The notes under the pieces were generated by a model. The model ran no database searches. It saw only the letters and a program-made list of their open reading frames with translations, and was not told the DNA's origin. Below are positions 57,794 to 64,000 of a stretch of DNA of 64,000 bases, piece after piece. The stretch comes from Streptomyces sp. NBC_00258. GTDB lineage: Bacteria > Actinomycetota > Actinomycetes > Streptomycetales > Streptomycetaceae. Position 1 is the stretch's first letter. Every line of letters begins with the position of its first letter. Location: contig NZ_CP108081.1 of NCBI RefSeq assembly GCF_036182465.1, positions 11,346,001 through 11,410,000 of the forward strand. Direction: 5' to 3'. Made by a program: the position numbers and the translations under genes.

Positions 57794-58588
57794 TCAGGCG
57801 TGGTGCTTGTCGAGGAAGTCGGTGGTGAGCTGCAGCCATTCGTCGGTTCGTTCCAGCATCGGCAGGTGGCCGGTGGCGATGTCCGCGAGCTGGGCGCCGG
57901 GGATGGTCTCGGCGAGCCGGCGGTGCAGAGCGGTGGAGACGAGCCGGTCGTCGGTGGTCGAGATGACCAGGGTGGGGACGGTGATGCCGGCGAGGTCGTC
58001 CCGGACGTCGAGCCGGCCGACGAGGTCGGTCTGTTCTGAGCTGCCGTCGGCCGCGCCGGCGGCGACGTAGCCGAGGGTCTGCTGCAGTTGTTCGGCGGGC
58101 ATGGACTCCAGTGCCTGGGTGCCGAGGGCCATCATGAGCTGGAATTCGGCGAGCAGTTCGCGGTCGCCGGATGCGGCGATCTTGCTCCAGACCGAGGAGG
58201 CGAGAGCGAGCCGGTTGTCGCGGTGCGGGAAGGCGGCGGTCAGGACGAGTGCGGTGACGCGCTCGGGGTGGCGGGTGGCGGCGCGGATGGCGACCGGGCC
58301 GCCGAGGGAGTAGCCGGACACGGCGAAGCGGTCGAGGCCCTCCGCGTCGGCGGCGGCGATGAGCTGGTCGGCGAGGTCGTCGACGGACAGCGGGGTGGTG
58401 GAGCGGGGAGTTTCGCCGCTGCCGGGGTAGTCGATGCCGACGACGGTGTGGCGGGCGGCGAGTGCTTCCAGGACGGGGCCGTAGGTGCCGGCCAGGCTGC
58501 TGCCGGCGCCGTGGGCGAGGAGCAGGCCGGGGCCGGAGCCCAGGCGGGTGCGGGCGAACGAGGGTGCGAGCAGGTTCCGAGATGACAT
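57794..58588 (-). CDS. Alpha/beta hydrolase under TetR control
   Basis: The product has 264 residues. The nucleophile is Ser94 (FAVSGYSLGGPVAIR), the oxyanion loop is LLLAHGAGSSLAGTYG, and late triad candidates are Asp in LVISTTDDRLV and His in DIATGHLPMLERTDEWL. The substrate is unknown; the fold is that of the general lipase/haloperoxidase-like group. It diverges from the TetR gene at 58738. Three related operators lie in the 149-base gap, so induction by a TetR ligand that is also a substrate is plausible. Confidence 0.87.
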   Translation of the reverse strand: MSSRNLLAPSFARTRLGSGPGLLLAHGAGSSLAGTYGPVLEALAARHTVVGIDYPGSGETPRSTTPLSVDDLADQLIAAADAEGLDRFAVSGYSLGGPVAIRAATRHPERVTALVLTAAFPHRDNRLALASSVWSKIAASGDRELLAEFQLMMALGTQALESMPAEQLQQTLGYVAAGAADGSSEQTDLVGRLDVRDDLAGITVPTLVISTTDDRLVSTALHRRLAETIPGAQLADIATGHLPMLERTDEWLQLTTDFLDKHHA

Positions 58589-58625
58589 GGCTGTTCACCT
58601 TTCGAAGGTGCACCGTGACAAGTGA

Positions 58626-58718
58626 ATCATCCAGTGCGTGTGATTACGCTCCAAGAACTATCACACGCAACGTATGATTCGGATTGGAGTGTGACCTCAA
58701 TCACACACAATGTATGAT
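58626..58718. promoter_or_regulatory. Three TetR-type operators in the hydrolase/TetR divergent promoter
   Basis: ATCACACGCAACGTATGAT (58660-58678) and ATCACACACAATGTATGAT (58700-58718) differ at two positions. A third, inverted copy at 58626-58644 (ATCATCCAGTGCGTGTGAT) matches 16 of 19. The consensus ATCAYACG-N3-CGTRTGAT is itself nearly palindromic. Confidence 0.75.
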
Positions 58719-58737
58719 GTGTGGGTAGGGTGGCGGC

Positions 58738-59337
58738 ATGAAGCAGCCCCTCCACCGCCGCCAGCCGACCCCGGGCAACCCGCGCGTGCAGCGCACCCGC
58801 AACCGCGTGCTGGCCGTCGCACGAGAACTGCTGCCCCAGGTCGGACCGGCCGGGCTGACCTACGCCCTGCTGGCCGAGCGGGCCGACGTCACCCGCCAGA
58901 CCCTCTACCGGCACTGGCCCACCCGAGCCGCACTCCTCTTCGACCTCGTCCTCGAAGGCCCCGACCTCGGCACCTACCCCGAACCGGGCAACGACGTACG
59001 TGACGTGGCCACCGCCTGGCTCAAAAGCCTGCGCGCCGGCGTCAGCGTCCCGGCCGTGCGGACCGCGGCACTGGCCGTCACCGCTCAGGCCGACCACGAC
59101 CCCGACAGCGCCCGGGCACTCGTCCGCATCAGCGAAGACCGCTACACCGGCTTCAACCAACTGCTGGAGCCTTCGGGCATCCAGATCAGCGACGACGAGT
59201 TCACTCTGCTGTACGGGCCCGTCCTCGCCCGCCTCTTCCTCGACCGCGGCCAGGTGACCGACAGCTTCATCGACGCCGTCGTCACCCAGTGGCTCACCAC
59301 GCTCCAGCACGCCGACACGCCGCGGGACTTCCAGTAG
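58738..59337 (+). CDS. TetR/AcrR-family regulator, probable autoregulator
   Basis: The product has 199 residues. The helix-turn-helix is GLTYALLAERADVTRQTLYR then HWPTRAALLFDLVLEG (about 38-75); a TetR_C-type domain follows. The nearest operator (58700-58718) lies 19 bases before the ATG at 58738, so it should repress itself and the divergent hydrolase gene. There is no clear ribosome site. Confidence 0.9.
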   Translation: MKQPLHRRQPTPGNPRVQRTRNRVLAVARELLPQVGPAGLTYALLAERADVTRQTLYRHWPTRAALLFDLVLEGPDLGTYPEPGNDVRDVATAWLKSLRAGVSVPAVRTAALAVTAQADHDPDSARALVRISEDRYTGFNQLLEPSGIQISDDEFTLLYGPVLARLFLDRGQVTDSFIDAVVTQWLTTLQHADTPRDFQ

Positions 59338-60207
59338 TAGTCACCGAGAGGTCTTGACAGAGACCAACCGGAACAACCGCGTTCAGGCAGCGAAAGCGGA
59401 CTCGTGTCAATCCGTCGTCGCCCCCGTCGAGTTGAGGCTCCCAAGAGCTGACCACCACTCCTGACGGACCCGTCCGAGTCAGTCTCGCGTTCGTCGTACG
59501 AGTCAGGTGGCAGCACCTGGCCCTCCGCGTCAGCTTCCTCAGCACGGCGGCCGGGGCGGCACCTGAATCTGGAAGAAGCAGGAGACCGCCTCGGGAAGTG
59601 GGCGTCAGTCCGGCGACTGGCTTCATGGAAGCTTCATGAGCTGAGCGGTACGTGCTTTATGGGGCGGCTGTTGTCTGGCGGTCATGCACGCACTCCTCAT
59701 CCCACCGGTGGACAGCGTTGGCCACCCTGCCGTGCCGCACCTGACTACGGCGGTTGACACCGCGCTGTCCGGCTCCGCTGTGATCGGCGCGTTCCTGCGC
59801 CCGGGGTCGTCCAAGCACGTGGATTCCGCTGGGCAGGAGGTCGGCGATGACGCGCTGCAGGACGGAACCGCCGGCCTTCACCAGGGTGCGGGTGAGGACG
59901 GCGGCGTTGCTCGCGGGTCCGCTCCGCAGCCGACTGCCGGCCAGCCCGGCTACGTCGGCGCCATCGGGATCCCACGCATGACTGTCGGATCGCCCTGTTG
60001 GCGGCGACTGGCCGGGCCGAGGAGCGGCCTACCCGCTTGCGCTCCCGGACCGGCCTGGACCTCGCGCATACCCGCCTGAGGAGAGGGCGGCCCTCATCAC
60101 GGCGGGGACCATCGCGTCCTGCGTGGGCCCTGCCCGGCCTGGCGACGGCGCCGTGACGCACGCACATACGACCTGACTCGCACCCAGAACGAAGAGGGGA
60201 ACTTGAA
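59338..60207. other. Gene-poor stretch between TetR and the amidohydrolase
   Basis: These 870 bases contain only short frames on either strand without family resemblance; a minus-strand frame near 59657-59881 (VLQRVIADLLPSGIHVLG) may be a decayed remnant. No transposase, tRNA, or clear repeat was found. Confidence 0.45.
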
Positions 60208-61392
60208 ATGAACCTGCGACGGAACATCTCGCGTCGAAGGATGATCGAAGGCGCATCGGCCGCGGCGCTCGTCACGGCTGCGGCGGCCACGGTGCCTGCT
60301 GCCATGGCCAGTCCGGAGACGGCATCGTCCGGTCCCGGACTGCCGAAGGGCAACTGGCGTATCGACACCCACGCGCACTACTCGCCCGACGTGTACAACG
60401 ACTACCTGCAGCGCTACGGCCTCCTCGGCGCCATTACCGGGGCGTACGGTCCGTGGTCGGTCGAGCGGCACGTTGCCTTCATGGACCAGTACCGGATCCA
60501 GGCCAGCGTCCTGTCGTTCGGCGACCTCCAGGTCACCGTCGGCCCGGTCGACGACCGGCGCGCCACCGCCCGCGCGGTCAACGACTACGCCCACAACCTC
60601 GTGCAGGCCCGGGGCGACCGGTTCGGGATCTTCGCGGTCACCCCGATGCCCGACATCGAGGGCTCGGTGGCCGAGGTGGACCGAGCGCTCGGCGAGCTGG
60701 ATCTCGACGGCATCTGCCTGCTCACCAACTACAAGGGCGTCTACCTGGGGGATCCTTCGTTCGCGCCTCTGTACGAGGTTCTCAACGACCGCCATGCCTA
60801 CGTCTATGTCCACCCGACGGGTCCGGAGAACAACCCGGCTCCCAAGCTCTGCTTCGGCCCCGACATCCCGGCCGGCAACAACGTCTTCGAGTACAACTTC
60901 GACGCGACCCGTGCGATGACGAGCCTGATCTACAACGGTGTCCTGCGGGACTACCCGAACATCCGCTGGCACTTCACGCACTGCGGCGGGGCACTGCCGT
61001 TCCTGGCCTTCCGGCTCGCGACACGGCACTCGGCCTTCCCGCCGTTCAACGAGGTGCTGCCGGAAGGACCCCTCAAGTACATCAAGCGGATGTTCTTCGA
61101 CAATGCACAGGCGTTCACCGCCGCGCAGTTGGAGCCGCTGGCGTCGCTGGTGCCCGACGACCACATCATGTTCGGCAGCGACTGGCCCGCGACCCGCCAC
61201 CTCTACGCGGCTGACAACGTCGAGACGATGCCCTTCCTCAAGGGCAGCCTGCCGAATCTCAAGGCAGGCGACCCCGAACCGACCGTCGACGAGATCTACA
61301 GTCGGCGCCAGCGGATCGCTCTGGAGCGGACCAACGCCCTCGAGCAGTTCCCGAAGCTGAAGGCGCGTATACGCCGCGCCAGTTCGCGCTGA
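60208..61392 (+). CDS. Tat-exported amidohydrolase (decarboxylase-like) with complete metal site
   Basis: The product has 394 residues. A Tat signal (NISRRRMIEGASAAALVTAA, ending near AAMA-SPE) is followed by the amidohydrolase_2 barrel. Metal ligands are all visible: His55 and His57 in DTHAHYSP, the His in YVYVHPTGPE, the His in WHFTHCGGALPF and the Asp in HIMFGSDWPATR. This is the pattern of ACMSD and 5-carboxyvanillate-type decarboxylases and hydrolases. It probably removes carboxylate from, or hydrolyses, an aromatic compound outside the cytoplasm. Unlike the protein at 44451, it keeps the HxH motif and has an unrelated signal sequence. Confidence 0.87.
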   Translation: MNLRRNISRRRMIEGASAAALVTAAAATVPAAMASPETASSGPGLPKGNWRIDTHAHYSPDVYNDYLQRYGLLGAITGAYGPWSVERHVAFMDQYRIQASVLSFGDLQVTVGPVDDRRATARAVNDYAHNLVQARGDRFGIFAVTPMPDIEGSVAEVDRALGELDLDGICLLTNYKGVYLGDPSFAPLYEVLNDRHAYVYVHPTGPENNPAPKLCFGPDIPAGNNVFEYNFDATRAMTSLIYNGVLRDYPNIRWHFTHCGGALPFLAFRLATRHSAFPPFNEVLPEGPLKYIKRMFFDNAQAFTAAQLEPLASLVPDDHIMFGSDWPATRHLYAADNVETMPFLKGSLPNLKAGDPEPTVDEIYSRRQRIALERTNALEQFPKLKARIRRASSR

Positions 61393-61950
61393 GCCGCGAC
61401 CACGAGCCGAGCCCGCCGCCCGCTGCCCCGCCGACGGGGCGCGGGCGGTGCTCTGTGCAAGGTCAGCGCGGCCGACAGAGGGGCCATCGACGGGAAATCG
61501 ACGTCGCCTGCCGGTCGAACGCGGCCCGCAGTACGGGGAAGCAGGCAGGACGGGGAAGCAGGTTCGCACAGGGCTGCTTCGACCGTGGCGGGTCGTCGCT
61601 CCTGTCGCAGTGAGATCACCGCGGCTCCCGGCGTTCGGCCCATTGTGGTGGCGGGCCCGGTGCGGCGGTGGGCTCGGCTGCCGGGGTACGCGGCCCGGCG
61701 AGGACCAAGCCGAGGTGCGGCAGGTGGAGCGCGGCGACAACGTGCACCGGTGACGGGGATTCGTGCGGGAACTGCTCGACGACCCCGCGGCCCGGTGCCG
61801 GAAGGGCCAGGCAGTCCGGGAGATCGTTACCGACCAAGACATCCCCCGTACGCTGGTCACATTCGAGGCCCTCCACCTCCACGCCGCCGGTCACCCCGCG
61901 GCCATGACGGCCCTCCCCTTCCCTCCCCACCTCGGGCGAAAGCGAGCACG
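61393..61950. other. Intergenic region before the two-component genes
   Basis: These 558 bases hold the terminator below and G/C-rich frames with no recognisable product. A frame running into the regulator gene from 61585 is not used because the ATG at 61951 begins the receiver domain normally. Confidence 0.45.
61416..61448 (+). terminator. Hairpin terminator after the amidohydrolase gene
   Basis: CCGCCCGC (61416-61423) and GCCCCG (61425-61430) pair with CGGGGC (61435-61440) and GCGGGCGG (61441-61448). This gives a 14-bp stem with one bulged base, 23 bases after the stop. Confidence 0.75.
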
Positions 61951-62655
61951 ATGAGTACGCAGCGCGTTCTGGTCGTCGATGACGAACCCAAGATCCGCAT
62001 GACCGTGCGCGGCTACCTGGAGGCGGACGGATTCCACGTCGTCGAAGCCGCGGACGGACCGTCCGCCCTGCAAGCGGTCACCCGCGACCGGCCGGACCTC
62101 GTTGTGCTCGATGTGATGCTCCCCGGGCTGGACGGATTCCAGGTCCTGCGCCGCATCCGGGAGGCGAGCCAGATCCCGGTAATCATGCTCACCGCCCGGG
62201 ACGAGGAAGTCGACCGGCTGATCGGCTTCACCACCGGCAGCGACGACTACGTCACCAAGCCGTTCAGCCCCCGCGAACTGGCACTACGGGTACGTGCCAT
62301 CCTGCGGCGCACCGACAGCCGCCCCGATGCGGCGCAAGAGGACGCCGTGCTGCGCTTCGACGGTCTGACTGTCGATCCCGAGACACGAACAGTCCTCGTC
62401 GATGCCGACCGGACGGTGGAGCTTTCCGCTCTCGACTTCGATCTGTTGCTCGCAATGGCCGGGGCCCCTGGGAGGGTCTTCACCCGGCGCGGACTGCTGA
62501 CCCACGTGTGGGGCGAGGACTTCTTCGGCGACGAGCGCGTCGTGGACGTACACATCCGTACTCTGCGGCGCGCGCTGGGCGACGAGGCGAGCGCACCCCG
62601 TTTCGTCGGCACCGTCCGCACCATCGGCTACCGGTTCGTCGGGCGCCCCGTCTGA
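61951..62655 (+). CDS. OmpR-family response regulator
   Basis: The product has 234 residues. The receiver phosphorylation site is Asp54 (LVVLDVMLPGLDG), the acidic pair is DDE at 10-12 and the Lys is in DDYVTKPFSPRELALR. The C-terminal winged helix has LTHVWGEDFFGDERVVDVHI and the final GYRF. It is paired with the kinase gene 22 bases downstream. The target is unknown. Confidence 0.93.
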   Translation: MSTQRVLVVDDEPKIRMTVRGYLEADGFHVVEAADGPSALQAVTRDRPDLVVLDVMLPGLDGFQVLRRIREASQIPVIMLTARDEEVDRLIGFTTGSDDYVTKPFSPRELALRVRAILRRTDSRPDAAQEDAVLRFDGLTVDPETRTVLVDADRTVELSALDFDLLLAMAGAPGRVFTRRGLLTHVWGEDFFGDERVVDVHIRTLRRALGDEASAPRFVGTVRTIGYRFVGRPV

Positions 62656-62677
62656 CGGCCAGGAAGGACACTCAGCC

Positions 62678-63808
62678 ATGCCGTCCCCCGGCTTCCCGGC
62701 CTACCGCACATATCGTGCGCGGCTGCGCCGAATCCAGCAGCGGATGTCGCTGCGCAACCGGCTGGTGCTCTCGCACGTCATGGTGCTCCTCCTGGCACTG
62801 GCGGCCATGGCGGCGATCAGCGCGCTGATCGAGGTGTGGCTCGGACTTGACGACATCGAAGGCGACGTGGTCCTGCAGATCGGCCTCTTGTTCGGACTGG
62901 GCGCGGCTTTCCCGGCGTCCGTCGCCCTGTCCCGGTTTCTGCTGCGTCCGCTCGACAAGGTGCGAGCCGCCACGCGCCGGCTCGCCGAGGGACATTACGA
63001 CGACATCCTCGAACTCCCCAGCGAGCCGGGCCTGGCGGCGCTGGTCGAAGACGTCAACACGCTGGCGGCAGCCCTCGCCGACACCCAACGCCGTCGCGCC
63101 CGGCTCATTTCGGAGGTGGCCCACGAGATGCGGACCCCCATCACCCTCCTACGCGGCCAGATCGAGGGCGTGGCCGACGGCATCTTCATCCCCGACGAGG
63201 CGATGTTCGCCTCCCTCGCCGACGACCTTCACCGGCTGCAGCGCTTGGCAGGCGACCTCTCCAGCCTGTCCCGGTCGGAGGAGGCTGCCTTCGATCTTCA
63301 TCGCAAGCCCACCGACGTGGCCACGCTGGCACGGGCCACAGCCGAGCGACTGCGCCCCCAGTACGAGGACCAGACGGTAGCCCTCGCCGTCGACGCGGGC
63401 ACCCGCGTCAGCGCCTCCTGCGACCCGGACCGGATCACTCAGATCCTGGTGAACCTGCTCGGCAACGCGCTGGCGGCATGCGATCCGTACGGGCATGTGG
63501 CGCTGTCCGTGCACACCGAACCGTCTCCCGGCCACCACGTGATCGTCCGCGTCACGGACGACGGCATGGGCGTCGCCGAACACGACCTCGAGCGCATCTT
63601 CCACCGCTTCGAACGCCTCGAGCATCCCGGCCGACCCGCTGCCGCCGGTGGCAGCGGCATCGGCCTGACCATCGCCCGGGGCATCGCCCGCGCCCACGGC
63701 GGAGACATCACCGCGGAATCCGCCGGGCTGGGCAAGGGAGCAACGTTCACCTTGCGCCTACCGCAGGAACCCACCCCCAGCGGGCGGCATTCCTCAGGCT
63801 CCCGCTGA
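62678..63808 (+). CDS. HAMP-domain sensor histidine kinase
   Basis: The product has 376 residues. Two membrane spans (about 28-50 and 66-88) are separated by only about 15 residues, so there is no sizeable extracellular sensor domain. A HAMP-like region (PLDKVRAATRRLAEGHYDDI) follows, then the H-box with His149 (LISEVAHEMRTPITLLRG) and the ATPase N box (QILVNLLGNALAACDP) and G boxes (DDGMGV, GGSGIGLTIARG). It phosphorylates the OmpR-type partner upstream. The stimulus is unknown and likely sensed in or at the membrane. Confidence 0.93.
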   Translation: MPSPGFPAYRTYRARLRRIQQRMSLRNRLVLSHVMVLLLALAAMAAISALIEVWLGLDDIEGDVVLQIGLLFGLGAAFPASVALSRFLLRPLDKVRAATRRLAEGHYDDILELPSEPGLAALVEDVNTLAAALADTQRRRARLISEVAHEMRTPITLLRGQIEGVADGIFIPDEAMFASLADDLHRLQRLAGDLSSLSRSEEAAFDLHRKPTDVATLARATAERLRPQYEDQTVALAVDAGTRVSASCDPDRITQILVNLLGNALAACDPYGHVALSVHTEPSPGHHVIVRVTDDGMGVAEHDLERIFHRFERLEHPGRPAAAGGSGIGLTIARGIARAHGGDITAESAGLGKGATFTLRLPQEPTPSGRHSSGSR

Positions 63809-64000
63809 CTCCATCGCCCCATCGCCTCCGGAGCGGCGGTGACGAGCGGGTCGCGGCCGTGAAGGAGACCGAGCAGTGCGCCCAGTGCACGTCGCCGTCC
63901 TCGAAGACGGCGAGGGCGCGTGCGGCTGCCACGACGCGTGACACGGCCGGTGTCACGAGAATCGCTCGGTCCGGCAGAGTTTGCCGCGGTCGGCTGCAGC

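Noticed and set aside
59657..59881. Minus-strand frame starting MKAGGSVLQRVIADLL
   Set aside because: The first 20 or so residues look protein-like, but the rest is low-complexity and no family could be named; noted only as a possible remnant.
63747..63956. A 69-codon minus-strand frame at the right edge
   Set aside because: Short, overlaps the kinase 3' end, and no family is recognised; the last 190 bases were left unannotated.
1..64000. tRNA, rRNA, riboswitches, insertion sequences, integrase or att sites
   Set aside because: None was seen on reading; no transposase or integrase motifs and no tRNA-like cloverleaf ends stood out. A covariance-model scan would be decisive.

Overview
The window looks like accessory chromosome (or a large linear plasmid) of a Streptomyces or close relative. 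Third codon positions are almost all G or C, GTG starts are common, genes overlap by GTGA or ATGA, and Tat signals, a mycothiol-dependent enzyme and dense local regulators (XRE/MmyB, MarR, TetR, IclR, LacI, Lrp) are present. No rRNA, tRNA, CRISPR array, insertion sequence or replication origin was recognised. Functions are assigned from motifs and remembered family features; no database was searched.

Layout. (1) 1-5.9 kb: a broken intradiol dioxygenase fragment, then a set of quinone/electrophile-handling genes: an MDR oxidoreductase, an MmyB-type XRE regulator, a DJ-1/PfpI protein, an NTF2-like protein, a WrbA-like flavodoxin and a dienelactone-hydrolase-like enzyme. A near-identical 23-bp motif lies upstream of three of these units. 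(2) 6.0-12.8 kb: a beta-glucosidase/xylosidase locus (GH3, LacI regulator, and a divergent ABC sugar importer) resembling the bxl xylobiose clusters. (3) 13.4-23.1 kb: an MDR gene, a TetR gene and an unusual aromatic-catabolism gene set (FAD monooxygenase; divergent NTF2-like, VOC, FAH, methyltransferase-like, bicupin, zinc alcohol dehydrogenase and NmrA genes). (4) 23.2-31.1 kb: a broken hydrolase, TetR and two paralogous MarR regulators, a membrane protein, and a PaoABC-like Tat-exported molybdenum aldehyde oxidoreductase. (5) 31.2-38.2 kb: a NarL-type two-component system with an ABC exporter, and an MFS transporter fused to carboxypeptidase-regulatory-like repeats. (6) 38.2-48.2 kb: Lrp, two tandem MarR paralogues, an SDR, a deleted transketolase/E1 pseudogene, two aldehyde dehydrogenases, a Tat-exported amidohydrolase and an MDR enzyme. 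(7) 48.3-57.2 kb: a complete salicylate-to-gentisate cluster (sdg type) with a divergent IclR regulator. (8) 57.2-64 kb: a monooxygenase-fold protein, a hydrolase/TetR pair with three operators, a second Tat-exported amidohydrolase and an OmpR-type two-component system.

How the genes fit together. The sdg operon should carry salicylate through salicylyl-CoA, gentisyl-CoA, gentisate, maleylpyruvate and fumarylpyruvate to fumarate plus pyruvate. Around it are enzymes for aldehydes, quinones and carboxylated phenols. The strongest non-coding signals are repeated operator families that link separate loci: a GGTACC-centred palindrome at 13.1 and 26.2 kb, a TCAA-N4-TTGA motif on MarR, SDR and aldehyde dehydrogenase promoters (39.8-42.5 kb), and the 23-bp motif in the first 6 kb. 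The best candidates for an undescribed system are the 15.2-23.0 kb aromatic gene set and the ADP-forming acyl-CoA synthetase inside the sdg operon.
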